In this document: positions 1-7,646 of the stretch, piece after piece
How positions within the stretch are numbered: position 1 is the stretch's first letter
How the letters are laid out: every line of letters starts with the position of its first letter
Assembly: GCA_030427635.1 (NCBI GenBank)
Contig: JAUIBA010000001.1
Span: 1 to 64,000 of the forward strand
Direction: 5' to 3'
Length of the DNA: 64,000 nucleotides
Source: Bacteroidia bacterium
Lineage (GTDB): Bacteria > Bacteroidota > Bacteroidia > Chitinophagales > Chitinophagaceae
The notes under the pieces: generated by a model
What the model was told of the DNA's origin: nothing
Database searches by the model: none
Seen by the model: the letters and a program-made list of their open reading frames with translations, nothing else
Program-made: the position numbers and the translations under genes

Positions 1-27
1 GCTTTTTTTTGAAGTAACCATAAAGCA

Positions 28-63
28 AAGAAGTTTATTGAAACTAATTTCAATAAACTTCTT
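28..63. terminator. Perfect 16-bp hairpin at the left edge
   Basis: Positions 28-43 are the exact reverse complement of 48-63, around the 4-base loop CTAA. No long T-tract follows on either strand, so it could end a gene left of the window or be a structured leader of the methyltransferase. The rest of 1-197 shows no gene; an open frame through here runs into the hairpin and overlaps the methyltransferase. Confidence 0.5.
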
Positions 64-197
64 CCAAAATCAATGCAGTAAAGGATTACAGCAGATTTTA
101 CCAACCATTTTTGGCCTATATATCTGTTTTCTTGATATATTTTCTTTGTTAACAGGCTGGGTATTGACGGTGATAATTAATTTTACTGATAAATTAT

Positions 198-842
198 ATG
201 CACTCTTCACAACAGCAGGAATATTGGAACAGGGTTGCTACGCAAAAGACATTTACGCATCCGGTAGATATAACTATGCTGCAGCGCCATTTACAACCGC
301 ATTCCCGCATTGTTGATTATGGCTGTGGTTATGGTAGGGTAGTAAAGGAGTTGCAGGATAGCGGGTTTACTGATGTCTCAGGATTTGATACTTCAGCAGG
401 GCTGGTAGCACGTGCTCATCAGAGCGGTATAGCAGGTGTTACTGCGGTGTCAGATATTACTGCGCTTCCCGTTGCTGATAATTCTGTTGATTGTTTTCTT
501 CTCTTTGCTGTGCTTACCTGTATTCCCTCCAATGCTGAACAGGAAAAAGTTATTTCTGTACTCCACAGTAAACTGCGCTCCAGAGGCATGCTTTATATCA
601 GTGACTATTACCTGCAGAAAGACAGAACAGAAGTAGGCGATTACAAAGCTCTGGATGGCAATATGGAGAACTATGGTGTTTTTACATTGCCGGAGGGTGC
701 TACCTTCAGGCATCATACACCCCAGTGGATAGCGCACTTACTGACGCAGTTTACTATCGTAAATGAGTCTGTAGTACCTGTGCGCACTATGAATGGTCAC
801 TTTAGTGATGCTTTCCAGATTCAGGCAGTAAAGCCCGGCTGA
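198..842 (+). CDS. Class I SAM-dependent methyltransferase
   Basis: The 214-residue protein fits a Rossmann-fold methyltransferase that moves a methyl group from S-adenosylmethionine to an unknown acceptor. Residues about 36-46 hold the SAM motif VDYGCGYGR, followed by an acidic strand end (GFDTS) and a post-motif DNSVDCFLLFAVLTCI that matches motif II/III of the Methyltransf_11/25 group. There is no signal peptide, so it is cytosolic. The ATG at 198 is the first in frame. It converges on kdsB with 2 bases between the stop codons, so it is not part of that operon. The substrate cannot be told from sequence; proximity to LPS genes is on the opposite strand and weak evidence. Confidence 0.8.
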   Translation: MHSSQQQEYWNRVATQKTFTHPVDITMLQRHLQPHSRIVDYGCGYGRVVKELQDSGFTDVSGFDTSAGLVARAHQSGIAGVTAVSDITALPVADNSVDCFLLFAVLTCIPSNAEQEKVISVLHSKLRSRGMLYISDYYLQKDRTEVGDYKALDGNMENYGVFTLPEGATFRHHTPQWIAHLLTQFTIVNESVVPVRTMNGHFSDAFQIQAVKPG

Positions 843-844
843 CA

Positions 845-1582
845 TCAGGCAAACTTTTTAGCCAGCCGCTCCAGGTCTTCAGGAGTATCCACACAATGGC
901 TTTCATATTTTGTGGGTACGCATTTTATCCGGTATCCGTTTTCCAGCCAGCGTAGCTGCTCCAGCGACTCTGCTTTTTCCAGTGCCGATACAGGTAGCTG
1001 TGTGAGCGCTCGTAGTATGTCAGTTCTGTACGCATACATGCCCACATGGCGGTAATATGTATGGTGCAGGTGCCATTCTTTTTCATCCACACCCTTTATG
1101 TAGGGAATGGTCATACGGCTGAAGTATAGCGCCTCACTCTGTGTATTGAGTGTAATCTTTACCTCACCCATATCGGCCAGCTCCTCATAGCTGGTCACAG
1201 CTATCATCTGTGTGGCTATTTCGGTAGTGCCGTCATGCAGCACGGCTGCCAGCTCGTTTATCTGCTCCGGGTCTATGAACGGCTCATCGCCCTGTATATT
1301 GATGACATAGGTATAATTTCCGTCCAGCTGTGTTACCGCCTCATAGCATCTGTCTGTCCCGCTGGGGTGGTGTGCGGCTGTCATTACCACGTTACCGCCA
1401 AAGCTGCGCACATGTGCCGCTATCCGCTCATCATCAGTAGCCACAGCTACAGTAGCCAGTGCGGGGCTCTGCATGGCACGTTCATACACGCGCTGTATCA
1501 TGCTTTTGCCGTTTATTTCAGCCAGCGGCTTACCGGGAAACCGGGTAGACGCATATCGTGCGGGTATGATGCCTGCTATCAT
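845..1582 (-). CDS. kdsB: CMP-Kdo synthetase (3-deoxy-manno-octulosonate cytidylyltransferase), probably Kdo8N-preferring
   Basis: KdsB couples CTP with Kdo to make CMP-Kdo, the donor for lipid A inner-core glycosylation, in the cytosol. The 245-residue length is normal. It opens with the family signature IIPARYASTRFPGKPLAEI, followed by ATDDERI and the HPSGTDRC and NIQGDEPFI motifs. The ATG at 1582 overlaps the stop of the upstream HAD gene by 4 bases, showing translational coupling and confirming the start. As it is the last gene of a cluster that also carries kdnA and kdnB, its true substrate may be 8-amino-Kdo, as is known for the Shewanella enzyme of the kdn cluster; that preference is inferred from context, not visible in the residues. 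Confidence 0.95.
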   Translation of the reverse strand: MIAGIIPARYASTRFPGKPLAEINGKSMIQRVYERAMQSPALATVAVATDDERIAAHVRSFGGNVVMTAAHHPSGTDRCYEAVTQLDGNYTYVINIQGDEPFIDPEQINELAAVLHDGTTEIATQMIAVTSYEELADMGEVKITLNTQSEALYFSRMTIPYIKGVDEKEWHLHHTYYRHVGMYAYRTDILRALTQLPVSALEKAESLEQLRWLENGYRIKCVPTKYESHCVDTPEDLERLAKKFA

Positions 1583-2292
1583 CTGGGATTATGTTCTGTT
1601 ATTTTACCGTCTATGGTTGTGTAGAAGGCTGGTCGCGGTATATTCCGGCTGTTCAGGTAGTCGCGGTAGTGTTCTGTATATTCTGCCCGCTGCATGATGG
1701 TGTCCTCATAGCGCCCACTCAGTGCTTTCAGCAGCTCTGTGGCCTCTCTTATGGCATTGCTGCCACCATCATTGGCAGTGATATAGTCTGCCAGCCTGCG
1801 CTCCTGTGCCAGCTTATGCAGCATAGGAGTACCCGCCCGGCCTATCATTATCCGCAGCCCACACATAGAGGCTACCTGAAGGTCTGTTATATCATCAAAA
1901 AAATAGGCTACTTCCGAGGGCTGTATGTCATGAGCCTCGCAAAGGTGCATCAGTGCATCTATTTTGTTTTTGATGCCGTAGTACACCCCATGCAGGTGCT
2001 CCCGCTGTGCAAAGGTGAATGCCACCGGGTTTTTTTCTCCTGTTATAATACCTGCTATAGGATTACTGCCGTGGCGCATATAGTGGTTATACCGCAGCAT
2101 ATTAATGCCCATGGAGTCCACTTCGTTGAATGGGCTGGAGCCATCAGCCCCCTTGGAGCCATTGTTAAATACTCCGTCCCAGTCAAATATATACGCACCG
2201 ATAGCCGGCAGTGTACCGGCTATCGTGTGTGCATCAGTGACAAATGTGCCGCTGAATACACCGGATATTATTGCTGTCTCCTCTGTATTCAT
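1579..2292 (-). CDS. HAD-family phosphatase, probable Kdo-8-phosphate phosphatase (KdsC-like) with C-terminal extension
   Basis: It probably removes phosphate from Kdo-8-phosphate, the step between KdsA and KdnB. HAD motif I is FDWDGVFNN (two Asp separated by one residue), motif II lies in GIITGEK with its Thr, and motif IV is FFDDITDL. At 237 residues it is longer than a typical KdsC (about 170-190): there are about 35 residues before motif I and a C-terminal part of about 50 residues (from GRYEDTIMQRAEY) that I do not recognise. The gene lies between the aldolase-CBS gene (24 bases upstream) and kdsB (4-base overlap). The HAD call is firm; the Kdo-8-P substrate is inferred from position and from the absence of another phosphatase in the cluster. 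Confidence 0.8.
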   Translation of the reverse strand: MNTEETAIISGVFSGTFVTDAHTIAGTLPAIGAYIFDWDGVFNNGSKGADGSSPFNEVDSMGINMLRYNHYMRHGSNPIAGIITGEKNPVAFTFAQREHLHGVYYGIKNKIDALMHLCEAHDIQPSEVAYFFDDITDLQVASMCGLRIMIGRAGTPMLHKLAQERRLADYITANDGGSNAIREATELLKALSGRYEDTIMQRAEYTEHYRDYLNSRNIPRPAFYTTIDGKITEHNPR

Positions 2293-2316
2293 GTGTCGTT
2301 TGTCTGCGCTGCTGTA

Positions 2317-3330
2317 TTAGTATCCTTTCAGGTCCTGGATATCCAGCATACCTACCGGCTTATTGTTTTCAGTAGCCATCAGTGTATCCACACTGGTTTT
2401 CTTAAACAGTACAGCCGCATCATTCAGCAGTGCATTTACATCAATGCTGATAGGTGTTTTGAACTCCAGTCCGCCTATTTTCTTATCCAGTATATGCTCT
2501 CCGTCTTTCTGCAGCAGTCTGCGCAGGTCACTGTCTGTGAATACACCTACAGCATCACCGCCATCATTTACTACAGTCACACAGCCAAAGCCGTATTCTG
2601 TCATTTTTACAATAGCATCTTTAATGTTAGTACCCTCATGCACCAGCGGGTTGATGTTGTTCATAGCGTCTTTTACGCGTACGGTCATCAGGCGGGTATC
2701 AGTGAGGAACTGCTCAGTACCCAGTGCAGTGAAGTTATTTTCAGTAAGGGACTTCAGTATTTTCAGCGGTACGGTTATTGTATGCGCTCCGGCAGTGAGG
2801 GCGTTGCGTATGTGCTCTGAGTTACGCACCGAGCTGAACATGATTTTTGTATCATACTTATAGCGCTCCACAGCTTTTACACACTGTTCTACCAGTGCCA
2901 CTGCATCATGACCCTGATCCTGCAGGCGGCCCACCAGCGGACATACATAGGTAGCGCCCGCCTGCATAGCCATATATGCCTGCTGCAGGGTGTATACCAG
3001 ATGCACATTTACCAGTAGTCCTTTGTCGCGCAGCATGCGGCAGGCACGCAGCCCTTCCAGCGATACCGGTATTTTAAAAACGGTTTTTTTCGGGTCCAGT
3101 CCCAGTTCCAGCTGGCGCACGGCTTCAGCCACCACGTCTTCGGCAGTGTTGCCCAGTGCTTCTATCTGTAGTACAGGTACTATTTTAGACAGCTTTACTA
3201 TTGTGCCATCTATATCGGTAATGCCCTCACGCTGCATAAAGGTGGGGGTAGTAGTGAGTCCTGTCAGGAATCCGAGTTTAAAGCCTTCTTCTATCTCTTT
3301 GAGGTTGGCTGAGTCAAGATACAGTTCCAT
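2317..3330 (-). CDS. Transaldolase/fructose-6-phosphate-aldolase-like domain fused to a CBS pair, in the KdsD position of a Kdo8N operon
   Basis: This 337-residue protein has two parts. Residues 1-215 resemble the FSA/TalC small transaldolase fold: MELYLDSANL with Asp6, GLTTTPTF, a Gln in VLQIEA, and the Schiff-base lysine Lys86 in FKIPVSLEGL. Residues about 220-337 are a CBS pair with the signatures GVFTDSDLRR and KPVGMLDIQDL, strongly reminiscent of the CBS pair at the C terminus of KdsD arabinose-5-phosphate isomerases. Relative to E. coli FSA (from memory), Asn28 is Thr, the active-site Thr109 position is His, and Tyr131 is Leu, so the chemistry or specificity has probably shifted. It sits 50 bases after kdsA. 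No SIS-domain KdsD is in the window. It may supply arabinose-5-phosphate, but that is inference; an ordinary transaldolase regulated by nucleotides is the alternative. Confidence 0.85.
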   Translation of the reverse strand: MELYLDSANLKEIEEGFKLGFLTGLTTTPTFMQREGITDIDGTIVKLSKIVPVLQIEALGNTAEDVVAEAVRQLELGLDPKKTVFKIPVSLEGLRACRMLRDKGLLVNVHLVYTLQQAYMAMQAGATYVCPLVGRLQDQGHDAVALVEQCVKAVERYKYDTKIMFSSVRNSEHIRNALTAGAHTITVPLKILKSLTENNFTALGTEQFLTDTRLMTVRVKDAMNNINPLVHEGTNIKDAIVKMTEYGFGCVTVVNDGGDAVGVFTDSDLRRLLQKDGEHILDKKIGGLEFKTPISIDVNALLNDAAVLFKKTSVDTLMATENNKPVGMLDIQDLKGY

Positions 3331-3380
3331 TTTATATACTGTGTTGTGTTTTTCTGTTTATCGGCGAAAGATACTGCATT

Positions 3381-4217
3381 TTAGTTTGCCCTGTATTTTA
3401 CTTCTATAGCGTGCAGCTCCAGCAGGGGCTTCAGGAACTCTTCCAGGTCATATACGCACAGCTGGCTCGCTGCATCGCACAGTGCTTTCTCCGGCTCAGG
3501 ATGCGTTTCTATAAATACGCCATCCACACCGGCAGCTACACCCGCACGGCTCAGTACCGGCAGAAACTCTCTGGCGCCACCTTTTGCATCAGCGCTCGGT
3601 ATGCCATACTTGCGTATAGAGTGGGTAATGTCAAATACTACCGGATAGCCCAGCGCTGCCATATGGTAGAATGCTCTGGGGTCTACTATCAGGTCATTAT
3701 ACCCCATAGTATAGCCACGCTCTGTAAGTATTATCTGGTCATTACCGGCATCTACACATTTGCCCACCGGGTGCTTCATGTTGTCCGGCGCCAGAAACTG
3801 ACCGTGTTTTATATTAATAACCCTTCCTGTCTTTGCTGCGGCTGTCAGCAGGCCCGATTGCATACACAGGTATGCCGGTATCTGCAGCACATCGCACACC
3901 TCGCCGGCAGCAGCTGCCTGGTCGGGGTAGTGAATATCTGTAAGTATAGGAAAGCCAAACTGCTCCTTTACTTTAGCCAGCATAGCCACACCCTTTGCAA
4001 GGCCCGGCCCGTCATAATAGCTCAGATTGCTGCGGTTATCTTTCAGGAAGGAAGACTTGTAAATGACAGGGATATTCATCCTTTCACTTACTTCTTTCAG
4101 CTTTTCGGCCGTCTTCATCATTACCACCTCATCCTCTATCACACAAGGCCCTGATATCAGAAATAACTGATCATCGCCGCAGTTTATATTGCCAACTTTT
4201 ATCTTTTTTACGCTCAT
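3381..4217 (-). CDS. kdsA: Kdo-8-phosphate synthase
   Basis: KdsA condenses phosphoenolpyruvate with arabinose-5-phosphate to give Kdo-8-phosphate, the committed step of Kdo synthesis in the cytosol. The 278-residue length is standard. Family motifs are present in order: LISGPCVIED near the N terminus, YKSSFLKDNRS for PEP binding, GFPILTDIHYPDQA, DVLQIPAYLCMQ, KHGQFLAPDN, FDITHSIRKYG and the C-terminal GVFIETHPEP. The start is ATG at 4217, and a good promoter lies 53-81 bases upstream. It heads a four-gene run (kdsA, aldolase-CBS, HAD, kdsB) with gaps of 50 and 24 bases and one overlap. Its substrate arabinose-5-phosphate must come from a KdsD or from a substitute, which gives weight to the chimera next door. 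Confidence 0.97.
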   Translation of the reverse strand: MSVKKIKVGNINCGDDQLFLISGPCVIEDEVVMMKTAEKLKEVSERMNIPVIYKSSFLKDNRSNLSYYDGPGLAKGVAMLAKVKEQFGFPILTDIHYPDQAAAAGEVCDVLQIPAYLCMQSGLLTAAAKTGRVINIKHGQFLAPDNMKHPVGKCVDAGNDQIILTERGYTMGYNDLIVDPRAFYHMAALGYPVVFDITHSIRKYGIPSADAKGGAREFLPVLSRAGVAAGVDGVFIETHPEPEKALCDAASQLCVYDLEEFLKPLLELHAIEVKYRAN

Positions 4218-4227
4218 TTTATTTTAT

Positions 4228-4417
4228 TTAAACACAAGGGTCACAAAGAAATATTTTCACAAGGAGTCACAAAGTTAATTTATACAATCGGGCACAAAGC
4301 TCATTTTACGAGAGGTCATTTACAATTTGATAATCGCTTATTAATTACCTAGGCAACACCCTTTCGTAATATTATGTATATGCAGTGATTCCTTTGTGGC
4401 CTTTGTGGTTAGGTTTA
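4228..4417. repeat. Extragenic element bounded by inverted CACAAAG/CTTTGTG repeats
   Basis: The 228-base gap between kdsA and kdnB holds two imperfect direct copies of CACAAGGGTCACAAAG (4233-4248 and 4258-4274), a half copy (4293-4299), and an inverted version CCTTTGTGGCCTTTGTGGTT at 4391-4410. Read as a whole it looks like a short interspersed palindromic element. Repeats of this CTTTGTG type are, from memory, frequent between genes in Bacteroidota genomes. No coding sequence is visible. Confidence 0.55.
4270..4298 (-). promoter_or_regulatory. Predicted promoter of kdsA operon
   Basis: On the minus strand a TTTG box (4298-4295) lies 17 bases before TAACTTTG (4277-4270), an exact match to the Bacteroidota -7 consensus TAnnTTTG. 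Transcription would start near 4263, about 45 bases ahead of the kdsA ATG. The boxes are built from the CTTTGTG repeats of the extragenic element, so the element itself appears to supply the promoter. Confidence 0.55.
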
Positions 4418-4445
4418 CACATGCAGGCGCATACACAGCACGTAC

Positions 4446-5525
4446 TTACATTCTCCTGTATAGCTCCTCTATTGTTTCTATTGTTATCTTCTCCTTCCAG
4501 TCAGGGCCTATGGCATGGTTCCACATGTGGGGCAGGTTATACGCCACATGTGCCATTGCGGTTATCTGCTCATCAGTCCAGCCTGCGGCCAGTCCTGTTG
4601 GCAGTGTCACATTATGGCGGGTCAGCATCTGCTTCAGCTCACGCACTCCCTCACCGTAGTAGTCCTCCAGATGCTGGAATGCCAGGCAGTTGGCATAGCA
4701 ATGTTTTTCTCCCAGTATTTTAGACAGGCCATAAGACAGGGCGTGGCATACACCTACTTCAGAGTAGGTAAGACTCAGGCCACCCATCATACTGGCTACC
4801 ATCAGCTTATCGTCATTTTCTGCATTCTGTCCGGCATTGTCACCCAGGTATATTTCGCGGCACAGTTTCAGTGCCTGCTCGGCATAGGCATGGCTGTAGG
4901 CATTGTTCAGGGTGCCGTTTTCCGACTCTATACAGTGGATATAAGTATCCATACCTGTGTACAGCCATTTATCTGTAGGTACGGTAGCGGTAAGTTCGGC
5001 ATCCAGTATCACCTGATTAAACACGGTCCAGTCGCACTTCAGTCCCAGTTTCTTTTCTGGTCCGGTCAGTACTGCCGTCATAGATACTTCTGCACCCGTG
5101 CCTGATATAGTAGGAATGCCCAGGTGATATATGCCCGGCTTTTTTATCAGGTTCAGTCCCTGGTAAAGGGTAGAAGAGCCCTCATTGGTAAACATTAGTG
5201 ATACTGCCTTGGCTATATCCATAATGCTGCCGCCACCTATGCCTATCACACCGGCCGGTAGCCCGTGGTGCTGTAGTACTTCGTCTCTCAGGTTGTCTAT
5301 CTGGTCGGTGGTAGGCTCATGAGGGTCCACATCTATAAAGCGTACCACGTCTTTGGCCTTAGCCGGCAGGCGGCTTTCCAGCTCCTTGCCTTTGAAAAAG
5401 TTATCCACTACATACAGGAAGAAATTATCGTTCTCGTTACGCTTTCCTTCCAGGATACTTTCCAGCATGGAGAAACTCCCCCTGCCAAAGACCACTTTGT
5501 CTATATTCTTGAAATTCTTGTGCAT
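4446..5525 (-). CDS. kdnB: Iron-type (group III) alcohol dehydrogenase, probable Kdo 8-oxidase KdnB
   Basis: KdnB oxidises the C8 hydroxyl of Kdo to an aldehyde with NAD, the first step in making 8-amino-Kdo. This 359-residue protein has the group III dehydrogenase layout: the NAD-binding GIGGGSIMDIAKA (about 95-107), the loop PTISGTGAEVS, and metal ligands at Asp193 and His197 (MDTYIHCIE), His261 (CHALSYG) and His275 (EKHCYANC). The start is ATG at 5525. It lies 35 bases after an aminotransferase of the kind used by KdnA and upstream of kdsA-kdsB, which reproduces the kdn gene set described in Shewanella oneidensis. The enzyme family is certain; the substrate assignment comes from this neighbourhood. 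Confidence 0.85.
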   Translation of the reverse strand: MHKNFKNIDKVVFGRGSFSMLESILEGKRNENDNFFLYVVDNFFKGKELESRLPAKAKDVVRFIDVDPHEPTTDQIDNLRDEVLQHHGLPAGVIGIGGGSIMDIAKAVSLMFTNEGSSTLYQGLNLIKKPGIYHLGIPTISGTGAEVSMTAVLTGPEKKLGLKCDWTVFNQVILDAELTATVPTDKWLYTGMDTYIHCIESENGTLNNAYSHAYAEQALKLCREIYLGDNAGQNAENDDKLMVASMMGGLSLTYSEVGVCHALSYGLSKILGEKHCYANCLAFQHLEDYYGEGVRELKQMLTRHNVTLPTGLAAGWTDEQITAMAHVAYNLPHMWNHAIGPDWKEKITIETIEELYRRM

Positions 5526-5560
5526 TGTGTTACAATCTATCTCAGTGAGCAGGAATATTA

Positions 5561-6772
5561 TCAGGCTACGGTAGCTGTTGCCATCGCTTTACGCACACAT
5601 GCCGATATTTTCTCAGCAAGCGCTCTTACCTCATCCTCTGTCCATGTGCAGCGTACGCCAAACGATATCAGTCTGCCTATTACCTCCTGGCTTTTTGGCA
5701 GCGCTATGTTTGCATAGTCCTGTGGTAGTCCCAGTACCTGTGCAGGCAGTTTTGATGCAGTGCGCATTTCCTTTATATGGTCCCACTGATTGATGAAGTG
5801 ATACATATTCACATACCAGTAGTTAAATCCTCCTACTCCGGCTGCATTCATTTCTGCTACCACACGTCCTGCAGTTTCTGTGTCAGGCAGTAGTATGTTC
5901 AGGAATGTAGCAGAGTCTCCATCCGGGTCTGCCAGGCGGGCAAAGGATATACCTTCTGTCTGCGATAATATTGAAGTAAGCAGTTGCTTGTTTTTTCTGT
6001 TATCAGCCACTATCTGTGGCACACGGCGGGTCTGTGCTACGCCTACTGCAGCATGCAGTTCACTTATGCGGTAGTTAAAGCCCAGTATGGGGTGCTGCTC
6101 CATACCGCGGTTGCTGCCTATATGGTCATGACCATGGTCAGAGTATGAGTCGGCCAGTTTATATACCGCTTCATCATTCGTTACCAGTACACCACCTTCT
6201 CCGGCAGTTGCAATCTTGAAAAAGTCGAACGAGTAACTGCCCGCCTTACCAAACAGACCTGTATAAGTGCCTTTGTAAGATGCTCCGAATGCCTGTCCTG
6301 CATCCTCCACCAGTACCAGGTTGTGCTCGTTTACTACCTCCATTATGGCATCCATATCAGCCATGCCGCCACACATGTGCACCAGGCACACCCCTTTGGT
6401 ATTGGGGGTAATCGCTTTTCTGATACCCTCTGCACTCAGACACAGGGTTTCATCTATTTCTGCAAATACCGGTTTGGCACCTACAAAGAATACCGCCTCT
6501 ACAGTAGCTATATAGGTAAATGGTGGTACAATTACCTCATCACCTGTACCTATACCTGATGCTGCCAGTGCAGTAGCAATAGCTGTAGAGCCGCTGCTCA
6601 TAGCGTGTGCATACTTTGCATGGGTTATCTTACGCACCTCAGCTTCAAAGTCGCGCGCCTTCCATATACTATTGCGCTGTTGGTCGTGGTTATAGCGGAA
6701 TAATATGCCGGTTTCCAGCACATCATTTATTTCTTTGCGTTCTTCGTTACCGAACAGTTCAGTTCCCGGCAT
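5561..6772 (-). CDS. kdnA: DegT/DnrJ/EryC1/StrS-type PLP aminotransferase, probable 8-amino-Kdo synthase KdnA
   Basis: KdnA aminates 8-oxo-Kdo with glutamate as donor, giving Kdo8N. The 403-residue protein has the sugar-aminotransferase features: the phosphate-binding SSGSTAI (59-65), PPFTYIAT (83-90), VEDAGQAFGA with the PLP-contacting Asp157, and the Schiff-base lysine Lys186 in FDFFKIATAGEGG. A TTG 39 bases further upstream is in frame, but it lies before the predicted promoter, so I take the ATG at 6772. With kdnB only 35 bases downstream the two form a pair. Other members of the family make amino sugars for O-antigens; the neighbouring kdsA, kdsB and group III dehydrogenase point to Kdo8N instead. 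Confidence 0.85.
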   Translation of the reverse strand: MPGTELFGNEERKEINDVLETGILFRYNHDQQRNSIWKARDFEAEVRKITHAKYAHAMSSGSTAIATALAASGIGTGDEVIVPPFTYIATVEAVFFVGAKPVFAEIDETLCLSAEGIRKAITPNTKGVCLVHMCGGMADMDAIMEVVNEHNLVLVEDAGQAFGASYKGTYTGLFGKAGSYSFDFFKIATAGEGGVLVTNDEAVYKLADSYSDHGHDHIGSNRGMEQHPILGFNYRISELHAAVGVAQTRRVPQIVADNRKNKQLLTSILSQTEGISFARLADPDGDSATFLNILLPDTETAGRVVAEMNAAGVGGFNYWYVNMYHFINQWDHIKEMRTASKLPAQVLGLPQDYANIALPKSQEVIGRLISFGVRCTWTEDEVRALAEKISACVRKAMATATVA

Positions 6773-6793
6773 AATACTATAGTTTTTGGTTTG

Positions 6794-6801
6794 CAAAGAT
6801 A
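6794..6801 (-). promoter_or_regulatory. Predicted -7 box of kdnA-kdnB
   Basis: The minus strand reads TATCTTTG here, an exact TAnnTTTG match. Transcription would begin near 6787, about 15 bases before the kdnA ATG, leaving a short leader. No equally clear TTTG box sits at the best distance upstream. This placement excludes the in-frame TTG at 6811 as the start codon. Confidence 0.5.
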
Positions 6802-6941
6802 GTAACGGCAAAGCACAAACTATTGTTATAACTACCCTCTGCAGCTACAAAAAATCATGCCCGATATTGAGGTATGGCATCAGGATATGGTGGGTATCAT
6901 TTTACTACAGGCTTTTGCAGGAATATCAGAGCCGCCCATCA

Positions 6942-7436
6942 TCAGAAATACCCCAGATACAGCCTTGAGTGCGTGGTATATTGCAGGCTCACCTCATCGC
7001 CCACCTTCATAAACTGGTAGTACTCTTCCGATACCTCTATGCTCAGGGTTGTCTGTGAGTCTGTATAGAAGTGAAAGCTGTTTTTTGTAGGTATGTATAT
7101 CTTTTTGGTGATGCGGTTGGTTTCTGTGGTTTTTGTTTTCTCATTAAGGTCCATTATCAGCCCTTTATGATAGTATCTGTAGCTGCCATATGTGGCCGCA
7201 GTAACCATACTCAGCAGTATGGCGGCAGTAACAAAAAAACGCAGATAGGAAAATGCATTGGGTGCGCCCTCATAGGCCCGGTACCACGAGGTAATAAAAG
7301 GCACTACAAAGGCCAGCACCATCAGTAACTTATACACATTATAGTATTGTGTACGCTGCTGAGCTTCTTTTACTGTCAGAAAACTCACCTCATCCTCAGA
7401 AAGCGGCTCCCGGTATGTCTTTATCTGAAATGTCAC
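6942..7436 (-). CDS. Hypothetical protein with two membrane segments
   Basis: I do not recognise this 164-residue protein. It has a basic/acidic N terminus with a run about 26-45, two probable membrane helices (LLMVLAFVVPFITSWY and FFVTAAILLSMVTAATYG), and a C-terminal domain of about 70 residues rich in beta-type residues that ends FMKVGDEVSLQYTTHSRLYLGYF. The first possible start is GTG at 7436, after an in-frame stop; the next Met lies inside the first helix, so GTG is likely used. It is 169 bases upstream of kdnA on the same strand but the kdnA promoter lies between, so functional linkage is doubtful. Confidence 0.7.
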   Translation of the reverse strand: MTFQIKTYREPLSEDEVSFLTVKEAQQRTQYYNVYKLLMVLAFVVPFITSWYRAYEGAPNAFSYLRFFVTAAILLSMVTAATYGSYRYYHKGLIMDLNEKTKTTETNRITKKIYIPTKNSFHFYTDSQTTLSIEVSEEYYQFMKVGDEVSLQYTTHSRLYLGYF

Positions 7437-7574
7437 CTTTGCGGGATATACACAGCTAAGTTACTTTATATTTTTCTCCTTTATTTAACGGTACCATATA
7501 CTGCCGTAGTATGCGGCTGGACTGATACTATAGTTTGACGCAGAAACAGATAACAGGAATAGCATTAAAACAGA

Positions 7575-7600
7575 AAAGGCGACATGGAAATGCCGCCTTT
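7575..7600 (-). terminator. Terminator after the Hsp20 gene
   Basis: A hairpin with 11-base arms and one mismatch (7575-7585 with 7590-7600, loop GGAA) lies about 50 bases beyond the Hsp20 stop. On the minus strand it is followed by TTTT-containing sequence. Confidence 0.5.
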
Positions 7601-7646
7601 CAATCATCACACACCTAATTCACACTATATGAATCATTCTACCTTA

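Noticed and set aside
38-316. 92-codon plus-strand frame at the left edge
   Set aside because: It begins within the 28-63 hairpin and overlaps the well-supported methyltransferase in another frame; no domain features.
1591-2820. 409-codon plus-strand frame
   Set aside because: It lies antisense to the HAD and aldolase-CBS genes, and its Cys/Tyr/Ile-rich translation has no recognisable motif.
3411-4154. 247-codon plus-strand frame
   Set aside because: Antisense to kdsA, which carries all family motifs.
4228-4417. Extragenic repeat as an insertion sequence
   Set aside because: It is under 200 bases with no transposase frame and no visible target-site duplication.
5561-6811. Longer kdnA beginning at TTG 6811
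   Set aside because: The extra 13 codons cover the predicted -7 box; ATG 6772 gives the normal family N terminus.
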